Below, in pieces: positions 1 to 8,501 of a stretch of 64,000 bases of DNA. Source of the DNA: Bacillus albus. GTDB lineage: Bacteria > Bacillota > Bacilli > Bacillales > Bacillaceae_G. The notes below the pieces were generated by a model that had not been told where the DNA came from, ran no database searches, and was given only the letters and a program-made list of their open reading frames with translations. Each line of letters begins with the position of its first letter. Position 1 is the first letter of the stretch. The stretch lies in the NCBI RefSeq assembly GCF_001884185.1, contig NZ_MAOE01000037.1, positions 298,336 to 362,335 of the forward strand, read 5' to 3'. A program made the position numbers and the translations under genes.

Positions 1-27
1 TTTTCTTATACAAGGAGAGTTGTATTT

Positions 28-2616
28 ATGTCGTTTTCATGGAAACGTTTCTTACAAATCGGAAAAATTATCTTCCCATTTGTTGTATTAACAATTGTAT
101 TCTTTCAAGCAAAAAAAGAATTAGCAGGCATTTCTTTTTTAGAAGCGATCAATACAATTAAAAACATTCCAACCGGAGGAGTATTTTTAGCAATTACACT
201 TGGTGCATTTGCTGTATCAACAATGTTCTTTTATGACTATGTTATGCTTCGTTATTTAAAAGCTGATATACCAGTCCAAAAGATTTTTCGCATCTCATGG
301 ATTGCTAATACTTTAAATGGATTTATTGGATTTGGTGGTCTCGTTGGAGCTGGTGTACGCACAATGCTTTATCGTCCATACATAAAAGAAAATGGCAAAC
401 TTATTAAAAGTATCGCCTGGATGACAACTGCGTTTATTAACGGACTCGCAATTCTTTCTTTCCTCGGTCTTATTGGAATATTAGACACAAGTTTTATTTT
501 GCATGAAAAACCGTGGCTATGGCCTGTTCTTATCTTCTTCGCCCTTTTCGTCCCTATATACATTGGCTTTTCTAAACTAAAAAATAGAAAACCAAAGCAA
601 ACTGAAGGGCAAGAAGAAGAAGGAGAAGAAGAGAAAAATCCAACTGTTTTATACTCATTAGTTTCATTAGTTGAGTGGGTATCTGCCGGTATTGTTATGT
701 ACGTCATACTAATATTATTTGGCATCGATATCGAATTTCAAAAGTTTTTAGGTGTGTATGTAATTGCTGCTTTAGCCGGTGTTGTTAGTCTTGTGCCTGG
801 TGGACTTGGTTCATTTGATCTCGTCTTCTTAACTGGACTCGGACAGTATGGCATTGATACAGGCGTATTACTACCTGCTATGTTATTATATCGCCTCGTC
901 TATTACATTTTACCTTTCTGCCTTGGTCTTATTTTTGCAGCTTTTGAAATGACAGGCGTGGCCATTAAAAAGTTTGAAGATAAACCTTTTATTGCGCCTG
1001 CATTAGAAACAACTGGTGTTATATGGACTTTGCAACGTGATTTTCTAGGAAAACTAGGTTCATGGGCCTCTGCTGCTTTAACAGTATTTGCTGGATTAAT
1101 GGTTATTTTATCGACCATCCTACCAACAAGTATAAACAGAGCACACGCCTTACATATTCTAGCTCCAAAATATCTTATTCAATTTTCTTTTAGCTTATCA
1201 CTAACCTTCGGTATTCTCCTCCTGATCCTTTCACGAGGCATATATTATGGAACAAAGCGTTCTTACTATATGACGATTATTTCTTTAATCGGAGCAGCCA
1301 TCTTTAATACGCTAAAAGGGATTGATATTGAAGAGACGTTTATTTTATTAATCGTACTTGCTGTATTATATATGCTTCGTAAAAGATTTGTACGCGAGAA
1401 AATGGAAGTCTCCCTTTCTGATATGGTAAAAGTTTTTATATTCTTACTCATAACTTTATATTTATATAAAAACTTAGGTATTTTATTTGCAGGTGCAAAA
1501 GAAGCTTTTAAACCTGATTTTGTCGTTCGTAATATTACGCAAGTGAAACGAAGTGCATTAGCAGCTGCCTTTTTCGTTCCTACATTTTTACTGATTGGCT
1601 CACTCATTGCCAATCGTTATCGAAGTGAATTTCCCGGGCAACCAGCTAATGATAAAAGATTACAAAACTTTTTAGATGAGCATGATGGAAATGTACTTAG
1701 TCATCTAGGATTTTTAGGAGATAAACAATTCTTCTTCAGTAGTGATGGGAAAGCGCTCCTTCTCTTCTCTATAACTGGAAAACGTCTCGTTGTGCTAGGT
1801 GATCCAATTGGGGATCCTTCCTCCTACCGTACTGTGTTACAAGAGTTTTTAGCTGAGGCTGATCGATTTGGATACATTTGTGTATTCTACCAAATCGAAA
1901 GTAAATGGATGAGTTTATATCATGATTTTGGTTACAACTTCTTTAAGCTTGGCGAAGAAGCTGTCGTTGATTTGAATACATTTACAATAACGGGGAAAAA
2001 ACGGGCCGGTATGCGAGCGACTTTCAATCGTTTTGAACGAGAAGGCTATACATTCTCTATTCACCAGCCACCGTTCTCAAACGAGTTATTTGAAGAGTTA
2101 AGAAAAGTTTCAGATGCGTGGCTCGGCGGAAAAAAAGAGAAAAGTTTTTCGCTCGGATACTTTGACCGTGAATATATTAGCCGCGCACCTATTGCTACAT
2201 TATCTGATGCGGATGGAAAAATCATCGCATTTACAACTTTTATGCCCGTATATCAAGACGGATCGTTGTCTGTTGATTTAATGCGATATTATCCAGATGC
2301 ACCTAGCGGCATTATGGATGCAATTTTCATCCACCTATTCCAGTGGGCAAAAGAAAATGAATACCATTCCTTTAATATTGGTATGGCACCACTTTCAAAT
2401 GTAGGTTTATCGACACAGTCTTTCTGGTCTGAACGAGTTGCTGCTGCCATCTTTAATAATGTTCGTTATACGTATAGTTTCAGTGGGTTACGACATTTTA
2501 AAGAAAAATATAAACCAGCATGGAGCGGTAAATATTTAGCATTTAGAAAGAATCATTCTTTACCAATTACAATGCTCTCTGTAACAAAATTAATAGGAAA
2601 AAGAAAAAACAGCTAA
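28..2616 (+). CDS. mprF: Phosphatidylglycerol lysyltransferase / flippase MprF
   Basis: MprF makes lysyl-phosphatidylglycerol from PG and Lys-tRNA and flips it to the outer leaflet, lowering the negative charge of the membrane and giving resistance to cationic peptides and daptomycin. The 862-residue protein has the family's full length. About 500 residues of hydrophobic segments (flippase and linker helices) are followed by a cytoplasmic GNAT-like synthase half from about residue 540, including GKKRAGMRATFNRF and the late FNIGMAPLSNVG segment. An acidic loop (EGQEEEGEEE) sits near residue 195. AAGGAG lies just before the ATG at 28. The gene stands alone and converges on the next one, sharing a terminator. 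Lysyl rather than alanyl specificity is inferred from the family. Confidence 0.93.
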   Translation: MSFSWKRFLQIGKIIFPFVVLTIVFFQAKKELAGISFLEAINTIKNIPTGGVFLAITLGAFAVSTMFFYDYVMLRYLKADIPVQKIFRISWIANTLNGFIGFGGLVGAGVRTMLYRPYIKENGKLIKSIAWMTTAFINGLAILSFLGLIGILDTSFILHEKPWLWPVLIFFALFVPIYIGFSKLKNRKPKQTEGQEEEGEEEKNPTVLYSLVSLVEWVSAGIVMYVILILFGIDIEFQKFLGVYVIAALAGVVSLVPGGLGSFDLVFLTGLGQYGIDTGVLLPAMLLYRLVYYILPFCLGLIFAAFEMTGVAIKKFEDKPFIAPALETTGVIWTLQRDFLGKLGSWASAALTVFAGLMVILSTILPTSINRAHALHILAPKYLIQFSFSLSLTFGILLLILSRGIYYGTKRSYYMTIISLIGAAIFNTLKGIDIEETFILLIVLAVLYMLRKRFVREKMEVSLSDMVKVFIFLLITLYLYKNLGILFAGAKEAFKPDFVVRNITQVKRSALAAAFFVPTFLLIGSLIANRYRSEFPGQPANDKRLQNFLDEHDGNVLSHLGFLGDKQFFFSSDGKALLLFSITGKRLVVLGDPIGDPSSYRTVLQEFLAEADRFGYICVFYQIESKWMSLYHDFGYNFFKLGEEAVVDLNTFTITGKKRAGMRATFNRFEREGYTFSIHQPPFSNELFEELRKVSDAWLGGKKEKSFSLGYFDREYISRAPIATLSDADGKIIAFTTFMPVYQDGSLSVDLMRYYPDAPSGIMDAIFIHLFQWAKENEYHSFNIGMAPLSNVGLSTQSFWSERVAAAIFNNVRYTYSFSGLRHFKEKYKPAWSGKYLAFRKNHSLPITMLSVTKLIGKRKNS

Positions 2617-2633
2617 ATATTTAGCTGTTTTTT
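2604..2633. terminator. Bidirectional terminator, mprF / 2621 gene
   Basis: A perfect 15-bp inverted repeat without spacer, A-run on one side and T-run on the other. It overlaps the mprF stop codon and serves both convergent genes. Confidence 0.85.
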
Positions 2634-3394
2634 CTTTTTTGAACTTGTACAATAAATTCTTTTTCATATTTCTTACCATTTATATAGAAATCTCCCCATA
2701 TTTTATACGTTCCTTCAGCAGGAAATGTAATACGATATTGCAATTGCTCATCTGTATCAACAGGTATTGCGTATAAAAAGTTTTCTCTCGCTTCGTCCAC
2801 GATATAGAGCGCCTCCACTTCTCCTCTCTCTGAATGTAGTTTCAATTTCTCACCCTTTTTCGATTGGAATTGAAATGTTAACGTCGCTGGTTCATTCGGA
2901 TGCAATGCACCAAATAAAAGAGAAACTTCATACTCCCCTATTTTTTTTGTAAGTACACTATCGATTGGAAATTTTACTTTTTTCTTATTTTTCTCCTCTA
3001 CTTCTCTCCCAAAATCTTTCTTCGCAAATGATTTCACCGACTTATTTTTGTCTTCATATAAAAATATTGTATATCTTTCATCTTTCGCTATTTTGGAAGA
3101 TACTTTATATGATCCATTCCCTGCAAATGTAGGTTTCATTTGTTGTACATGCTTTAATTGTCCGTCCACAATAACTGCCCAAATTTGATCATTTACACCA
3201 CGAACTTCGTTATTTTTATTATTTAGTAATTGAAACGAAATATCTACTTTCTCATTTCCTTTTCCATTTGACACATCCCATTTTACTTCCTGAACATCAC
3301 CTACAGTCTCTGTAGTTTCTTGATACTTTTTTATGTAAAATCCTCCTACTACAATAAATAACAAAGCAACAAATCCAATGACAAGATTTTTCAA
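2621..3394 (-). CDS. Membrane-anchored protein with two Ig-like repeats, unknown function
   Basis: I do not recognise the family with certainty. The product (257 residues) has one N-terminal membrane helix (NLVIGFVALLFIVVGGFY) and then two beta-rich halves that resemble each other: each has a strand pattern ending in GSYKV / GTYKIWG around an extracellular all-beta module, as in FixH/YtkA-type domains. It is therefore probably exported and tethered, facing the wall. TTG at 3394 is preferred because AGGTGA stands at good spacing before it, whereas the upstream ATG at 3409 has no ribosome binding site. It is convergent with mprF and divergent from deoD. Confidence 0.7.
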   Translation of the reverse strand: MKNLVIGFVALLFIVVGGFYIKKYQETTETVGDVQEVKWDVSNGKGNEKVDISFQLLNNKNNEVRGVNDQIWAVIVDGQLKHVQQMKPTFAGNGSYKVSSKIAKDERYTIFLYEDKNKSVKSFAKKDFGREVEEKNKKKVKFPIDSVLTKKIGEYEVSLLFGALHPNEPATLTFQFQSKKGEKLKLHSERGEVEALYIVDEARENFLYAIPVDTDEQLQYRITFPAEGTYKIWGDFYINGKKYEKEFIVQVQKRKNS

Positions 3395-3584
3395 GACATC
3401 ACCTACCATTTTTATTGTCTCTGCTCATACAAAACTTCTTACTTATATATTCTAGATTGTGATTTATGAAATCCTCCTGTTTCGCACATATTACAAATAA
3501 TAAAAAGATTTTAATTGAAAGGATTCGTAGTGTATAATGCAAATGATATTGATTTCTATCAATACATTATAAGGAGGACTTTTC

Positions 3585-4292
3585 ATGAGTGTACATATTG
3601 AAGCAAAACAAGGCGAAATCGCTGAATCTATTCTATTACCTGGTGATCCATTACGTGCAAAATATATCGCTGAAACATTTCTAGAGGACGTTACATGCTA
3701 TAATAACGTGCGTGGCATGTTAGGGTTCACTGGAACTTATAAAGGAAAACGTGTATCTGTTCAAGGTACAGGTATGGGTGTTCCTTCTATTTCTATTTAT
3801 GTAAACGAATTAATCCAAAGCTACGGAGTTAAAAATTTAATTCGCGTTGGAACTTGCGGTGCGATTCAAAAAGACGTAAAAGTACGTGACGTTATTATTG
3901 CAATGACAGCTTGTACAGATTCTAATATGAACCGTTTAACATTCCCAGGTTTCGATTTTGCACCAGCTGCAAACTTTGATCTTTTAAAGAAAGCTTACGA
4001 TGCTGGAACTGAAAAAGGCTTACATGTTCGTGTTGGTAATGTTTTAACAGCAGATGTATTTTACCGCGAAAGCATGGACATGGTTAAAAAACTTGGAGAT
4101 TACGGTGTACTAGCAGTAGAAATGGAAACAACTGCTCTTTACACTTTAGCAGCGAAATACGGTGTAAATGCGTTATCTGTATTAACAGTAAGTGATCACA
4201 TCTTCACTGGTGAAGAAACAACATCTGAAGAGCGTCAAACTACATTTAACGAAATGATTGAAATCGCTTTAGATGCAGCAATTCAACAATAA
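3585..4292 (+). CDS. deoD: Purine nucleoside phosphorylase DeoD-type
   Basis: DeoD cleaves purine (deoxy)nucleosides with phosphate to free base and (deoxy)ribose-1-phosphate in nucleoside salvage. The 235-residue length, the [11 protein letters not shown] start, the phosphate-site segment RVGTCGAIQ, the [10 protein letters not shown] ribose-binding stretch and the SDHIFTGEE segment with the catalytic Asp all fit the hexameric DeoD class. AAGGAGG precedes the ATG. A TATAAT hexamer lies near 3533, and a small ATTGAT/ATCAAT inverted repeat (3548-3563) sits at the presumed transcript start. It is monocistronic, ending in its own terminator. Adenosine-preferring specificity is inferred from Bacillus homologs. 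Confidence 0.95.
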
Positions 4293-4298
4293 TACATT

Positions 4299-4330
4299 AA
4301 AGAACTCGTCATACGTCTGTCGAGTTCTTT
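4299..4330 (+). terminator. deoD terminator
   Basis: Ten-bp stem AAAGAACTCG/CGAGTTCTTT with a 12-nt loop and T-rich tail. Confidence 0.8.
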
Positions 4331-4448
4331 TTATGTGACTTTTTATTAAAAACTACTTTCAGAAGAGACAGATTTTCTCCTCTACTTTTTTGTACCATTT
4401 GTTATAATAAAGAAATCATTTACAGTATTTCTCACAAGAGGTGACACA

Positions 4449-6260
4449 GTGAAAAACAGAAGTATCGTCTTTAAACTATTTTTATTAACATCAACATTAT
4501 TTACAATCATATTCCTCCTTTTTTTCTTAGGACAATCTCTATTTTTAGAGAAATTTTATATTAATAAAAAAGTAAAAACAGTTCAAACTGCTTTTGAAAA
4601 ATTCGTAGCTAATTATGAAAAAAGCGAAAAAGATCCTGAGGAAATTAGAAAACTAAAACAAGAATTTCATGATAAAACAAATGCTGATATGCAATTTTTA
4701 AATTCTGAGGGCATTATTAAAAGTGACAGCAATTACTACATTGATGTAATTAATCCTAAAAATAATGAAACATATTTCATTCCACTCAATAATCTTTTAA
4801 CACCTGAAGAATATAAGAAATTCGAAAACTTAGGATTGAAAAAAGATGGCATGATAAACGTCGTCGGTTTGGTACGAGGGAAAACAATAACACCACTTGA
4901 GTTGACAACAAATTATAATAGATGGCAAAACGAACGTGTCACTTCAGATTTTCAATCCATTAATGGCAACTCTTCCAAAAATAGACTTACAAACCGCTCC
5001 AAAACTGTAACTCAAATTGAGTTTACTGGTATTATATCTAAATTACAGCTCCCATCAAAAGCCGAGGTTCGGCTTGCAAATGATTTTGAAACATTACAAG
5101 CCGTTCAATATTTTGCAGACATTATTAGAAATGAAACTGCTAACTCGCACCAATTAAACACTTATATAATAGATGGCGGAGAGAATATAAAGAATAGTAT
5201 CTTTGTAAAACCTATTATGAAAGACGGAAAAATTACAGAATACGCTTTTGCGATAGCATCTTTACAGCCTGTTAATGAAGCAATGCTCGTTTTAAAGGAT
5301 TATTATGTCTATGCCTTAATCATCGTATTTCTCGTCATTATTTTGTTATCCTTCTACTACTCAAAAATCATTGTGAAACCATTAATTAAAATTAATCGCG
5401 TTACAAAAAAAATGGCCAATTTTGATTTTAGCGAGAAATTACCTGTGACAGCAGACGATGAGATTGGTGGGCTTTCCGGTAGTATTAATACGTTATCGGT
5501 AAACTTAAAAGACCGAATTGATCGATTAAATGTTGCCAATACAAAATTACAACAAGATATTGAACGTGAACGTCAATTAGAGAAAACACGAAAAGAATTC
5601 ATTTCTGGCGTATCACACGAATTAAAAACACCACTTAGTGTAATTAGAAGTTTCGCAGAAGGAATTAAAGATGGCGTTAGTAAAGATACGACGTATTACA
5701 CAGATGTTATTTTAGAAGAAACCGAAAACATGAACAGACTTATTGTTGAAATGTTAGAATTAGCAAAATTAGAATCAGGTACGTACAAGCTAGACATGAC
5801 GACATTCTCAATCGGTGAATTAATTCAACAAGTCTATACAAAGTTATTATTTAGCATGGAAGAAAAGCATTTACAAGTGAACATAGATGTAGACTCTTCT
5901 ATATTTGTTCAAGCGAATCGTAGTCGTATTGAGCAAGTGGTTGTGAACTTACTTAGCAATGCCATTCGCTATACGCCAGAAGGAGAAAAAATACAAGTTT
6001 CCGTTATAGCAATGGAAGATACAGTAAAAATACAAATCGAAAACACAGGAAACCCTATCCCAGAAGAAAGTCTTGAAAAAATTTGGGATCGTTTCTACCG
6101 TTTAGATGCATCTCGTAGCCGTCATACTGGTGGTACTGGTCTCGGATTATCAATTGTAAAAAACATTTTAGACCTTCACCATGCGGAGTACGGTGTATAT
6201 AACACAACTAATAGTGTTGTATTCTACTTTAATTTACAAAAAGTAAAAGAAGTCAAATAA
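4449..6260 (+). CDS. Membrane sensor histidine kinase, HAMP type, orphan
   Basis: Class I histidine kinase of 603 residues. A first membrane helix near residues 9-28 is followed by a roughly 250-residue extracytoplasmic sensor region, a second helix (YALIIVFLVIILLSFYY, about 285-303), a HAMP linker, a DHp domain with phospho-acceptor His390 in VSHELKTPLS, and the ATPase domain (N box LLSNAIRYTP, F box WDRFYRLD, G2 box GGTGLGLSIV). The start is GTG with GAGGTG just upstream. No response-regulator gene adjoins it, so the partner is encoded elsewhere. The stimulus cannot be read from the sequence. Confidence 0.92.
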   Translation: MKNRSIVFKLFLLTSTLFTIIFLLFFLGQSLFLEKFYINKKVKTVQTAFEKFVANYEKSEKDPEEIRKLKQEFHDKTNADMQFLNSEGIIKSDSNYYIDVINPKNNETYFIPLNNLLTPEEYKKFENLGLKKDGMINVVGLVRGKTITPLELTTNYNRWQNERVTSDFQSINGNSSKNRLTNRSKTVTQIEFTGIISKLQLPSKAEVRLANDFETLQAVQYFADIIRNETANSHQLNTYIIDGGENIKNSIFVKPIMKDGKITEYAFAIASLQPVNEAMLVLKDYYVYALIIVFLVIILLSFYYSKIIVKPLIKINRVTKKMANFDFSEKLPVTADDEIGGLSGSINTLSVNLKDRIDRLNVANTKLQQDIERERQLEKTRKEFISGVSHELKTPLSVIRSFAEGIKDGVSKDTTYYTDVILEETENMNRLIVEMLELAKLESGTYKLDMTTFSIGELIQQVYTKLLFSMEEKHLQVNIDVDSSIFVQANRSRIEQVVVNLLSNAIRYTPEGEKIQVSVIAMEDTVKIQIENTGNPIPEESLEKIWDRFYRLDASRSRHTGGTGLGLSIVKNILDLHHAEYGVYNTTNSVVFYFNLQKVKEVK

Positions 6261-6367
6261 TTTGTCTTAATTTCACTAGGAGTTCACATGAAATTCACAC
6301 TCTCCCTTTATAGTAAGAAACAAGTTAATCCTTTCCTTTACACATATAAAAGAGGAGAGTGCGTGAA

Positions 6368-6898
6368 ATGAAACAAGCAGGACAACCTATTCAAAATGAA
6401 AAACAATTAGAAACTATCAAAAATATACTTTTACAATCTTCGAAACGTGATGGCTTATTATTCGTATTAGCTGTAAATTCTGGCTTAAAAGTAAGTGAAA
6501 TCTTACAATTAAAAGTTAGTGATGTAATCGATGAAAATGAAAATGTTCGCCATTCCATTTTATTTTACAATGAAAAAGTAAAGAAACATAAATGGTTTGC
6601 TGTTAATGAAGACTTACAGCACGCAATCGAAGACTACATGAAAGAACGTAAAACTTGGAAACGTAATGAACCATTATTAAAGTCTCAAAAAGGAACAAAA
6701 TCTATTACGAGACAACATGCATGGTACATTTTAAACAAAGCTGCAAAAGAAGTTGGATTAGAAGGGATTAGCTCACATACACTTCGAAAAACTTGGGGAT
6801 ATTGTGCATACAAATCAGGTGTTGACATCGCATTTTTACAACACTTCTTTGATCATAGTACTCCATCAAAAACTTTAAAGTATATCGGTATTGCTTAA
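6368..6898 (+). CDS. Short tyrosine recombinase-like protein (catalytic domain only)
   Basis: This 176-residue protein covers only the catalytic half of a phage-integrase/Xer-type recombinase; the N-terminal core-binding domain is absent. Visible active-site positions are HTLR (His137, Arg140), DHS (His163) and the C-terminal nucleophile Tyr172 in LKYIG. The first catalytic Arg, normally in TGLR, is Lys41 (SGLKVSEILQL). I chose ATG 6368 because GGAG stands 10 nt before it; the upstream GTG at 6359 overlaps that site. It stands alone with its own terminator, with no attachment site or phage genes nearby. It may be a DNA-binding relic rather than an active recombinase. Confidence 0.75.
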   Translation: MKQAGQPIQNEKQLETIKNILLQSSKRDGLLFVLAVNSGLKVSEILQLKVSDVIDENENVRHSILFYNEKVKKHKWFAVNEDLQHAIEDYMKERKTWKRNEPLLKSQKGTKSITRQHAWYILNKAAKEVGLEGISSHTLRKTWGYCAYKSGVDIAFLQHFFDHSTPSKTLKYIGIA

Positions 6899-6912
6899 TA
6901 ACTCTTATACAT

Positions 6913-6949
6913 AAAAAAGGTTACCATTTTATAAATGGTAACCTTTTTT
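6913..6949 (+). terminator. Terminator after integrase-like gene
   Basis: Strong 17-bp stem AAAAAAGGTTACCATTT with its complement, short TATA-type loop, T-run. Confidence 0.88.
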
Positions 6950-7018
6950 ATGTTTCACATTCTCTTCCCTTGTCTCTCCTATATTGTAGTGGTACTCTAA
7001 TAGTAAGGGGGAGAAATT

Positions 7019-7213
7019 ATGAACACATTAACAATTGAATTACCGAAAGAAACGGCTGAAAAACTTGATTTATTAAAACAAGCTTATGAAAAGAAAACAG
7101 GTGCTTCCATTTCTGAGAGTACTCTAGTTCAAACACTTATCTCAAAAGAGTTTATCCAGGCTATAACTCCTTTTGATTTACAACAATTTGTCACTGGAAA
7201 AGAACAGCATTAA
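7019..7213 (+). CDS. Small ribbon-helix-helix-like protein
   Basis: A 64-residue protein. The opening MNTLTIELPKETAEKLDLL (a beta strand, then a helix) followed by further helices resembles ribbon-helix-helix DNA-binding proteins of the CopG/antitoxin type. The ribosome binding site AGGGGGAG precedes the ATG. No toxin-like partner is adjacent; its stop codon lies inside the loop of its terminator. A role in transcriptional control is inference. Confidence 0.65.
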   Translation: MNTLTIELPKETAEKLDLLKQAYEKKTGASISESTLVQTLISKEFIQAITPFDLQQFVTGKEQH

Positions 7214-7226
7214 TTGCTGTTCTTTT
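7199..7226 (+). terminator. Terminator of RHH-like gene
   Basis: Eleven-bp stem AAAGAACAGCA/TGCTGTTCTTT, TTAAT loop, seven or more T residues. Confidence 0.85.
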
Positions 7227-7345
7227 TTTGTACTTTATCAGGAGATCCCCAATAAAAACTTCGTTGCTTCATCCAAACTTTTTATTTGGAATCTCCCTAC
7301 TGTTCATATCTCATAAAAAGTTTTTATTTATTTTTCGGAAAACTA

Positions 7346-7374
7346 TTGACAATGATAATGATAACCATTATCAT
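7346..7374 (+). promoter_or_regulatory. SigA promoter covered by a near-perfect Fur box
   Basis: TTGACA (7346-7351), 17-bp spacer and TATCAT (7369-7374) form a good SigA promoter. Inside it lies GATAATGATAACCATTATC (7354-7372), one base from the classical 19-bp Fur box. Fur bound there would block RNA polymerase under iron sufficiency. The nearest downstream protein gene is convergent, so the promoter must serve a non-coding transcript. Confidence 0.88.
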
Positions 7375-7379
7375 TTATT

Positions 7380-7490
7380 ACGAAGCCAACAATTGATGAA
7401 TCAACCAAACGCTCAGTAACATTGTTACCCCTCTTTTTCATATAGAAAGGCACTGTACATTCCCCCTGTTTGTACAGTGCCTTTCTTGTT
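7380..7490 (+). ncRNA. Probable Fur-regulated small RNA (FsrA-type)
   Basis: Transcription from the promoter at 7346-7374 would start near 7380 and end at a strong hairpin, giving an RNA of about 105-110 nt. The terminator is a perfect 15-bp stem (7445-7459 with 7471-7485) with an 11-nt loop containing CCCCC, followed by a T-rich tail. A small 5' hairpin (TTGA/TCAA near 7392-7403) and an unpaired CCCCTCTTTTTC segment (7428-7439) precede it. C-rich single-stranded stretches able to pair with Shine-Dalgarno sequences are the hallmark of B. subtilis FsrA, the iron-sparing sRNA. The only reading frame inside is 7 codons without a ribosome binding site. Naming it FsrA is inference. Confidence 0.75.
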
Positions 7491-7495
7491 TATTA

Positions 7496-8341
7496 TCATT
7501 CAAACAAATTTAATTGCTCGGGCTTCGGCTCACCATATGTAATATTCATCATTTTCATAAGTTGTTTCGCATTATCAGCTGCATCTCCGCCTGAATTGTT
7601 GTTAAATAGTACATATATGTTCTTTGTCTTCTTTTTTAATTGCTCTAATCTTTCTACCCATTCTTCTAATTCTTTATTGTTGTAGCGATATAAGCAACGA
7701 ACCGCTCTCCAATTTTCTCCTTTATCAAGCCAACCATGAACATTTCGACCATGAAAACGTATTAACACCATCTCTGCATTTGTTACTTCTAGTACGAGCG
7801 GTACTGAACCTATTCCGGCCTGCGGCTCATCACAAATCGTATGAATCCATTTCTCTTGTTCCAAAAACTGTAGCGTCTTATCTCTCATTTCCGGATAAAA
7901 CCATGTTTGATTCCGAAATTCTATGGCACATGGCAAATCTTCCATTTTTTCTTTCGTATATCGAAGAAAATCTACATTTTTCTTTTTGCAATCAAACCAT
8001 GGTGGATATTGAAATAAAATCGTTTTTAATTTACCAGCTTCTATTAAAGGAAGAATAGATTGTTTATACACATCAAACATTTCATCAAACGTAGAAAAAG
8101 GTATTTCACCTTTCATATGTCCCGTCATCCCTTGATACGCTTTTACGACAAACGAAAAATCATTCGGTGTCTCCATTGCCCATTTTGTATAATTTCGTGC
8201 AGGTTGCATCGCATAAAATGAACTATCCACTTCTACAATAGGAAAATGCTCACTATATGTTCGTAATTTATTTCTATTTTCATAGGGATCTATATATAAA
8301 GAATCATGGTCTCCCCATCCTGTTACTCCAATGAAAAGCAA
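7496..8341 (-). CDS. DUF72 family protein (YunF/YecE-like)
   Basis: A 281-residue protein beginning MLFIGVTGWGDHDSLY, typical of the DUF72 TIM-barrel family. Other family marks are EFRNQTWF, a GFHG-like RFHGRNVHGW segment and YVLFNNNSGGDAA near the end. The biochemical function is unknown; the fold suggests a hydrolase or a nucleic-acid-related enzyme. TTG at 8341 is preferred because GGAGG lies 7 nt upstream and homologs begin there; the GTG at 8362 would lengthen the N terminus by seven residues and lacks its own site. Monocistronic and convergent with the sRNA. Confidence 0.82.
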   Translation of the reverse strand: MLFIGVTGWGDHDSLYIDPYENRNKLRTYSEHFPIVEVDSSFYAMQPARNYTKWAMETPNDFSFVVKAYQGMTGHMKGEIPFSTFDEMFDVYKQSILPLIEAGKLKTILFQYPPWFDCKKKNVDFLRYTKEKMEDLPCAIEFRNQTWFYPEMRDKTLQFLEQEKWIHTICDEPQAGIGSVPLVLEVTNAEMVLIRFHGRNVHGWLDKGENWRAVRCLYRYNNKELEEWVERLEQLKKKTKNIYVLFNNNSGGDAADNAKQLMKMMNITYGEPKPEQLNLFE

Positions 8342-8501
8342 ATATATCCCTCCCTTTTTCACTTCACTTTCTATTCATTCTACTCACTTCCTGAACACTT
8401 CGACTAATCAATTTCATTAAGTAGTCCCTTCTTTCAGAGTATCCGTATAAAAATATGATATACTAGATGGAAGAATTTTTAAATTGAGGGGTTATTTATT
8501 T

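Noticed and set aside
3548-3563. ATTGAT/ATCAAT hairpin at the deoD transcript start as an operator
   Set aside because: Only 6 bp per arm and AT-rich; too weak to assign without more evidence.
6359-6950. Genomic island or prophage marked by the integrase-like gene
   Set aside because: No tRNA, direct repeats, phage genes or composition change surround it; neighbours are core genes.
7396-7419. Seven-codon frame inside the sRNA as a leader peptide
   Set aside because: It has no ribosome binding site and no downstream gene in that direction.
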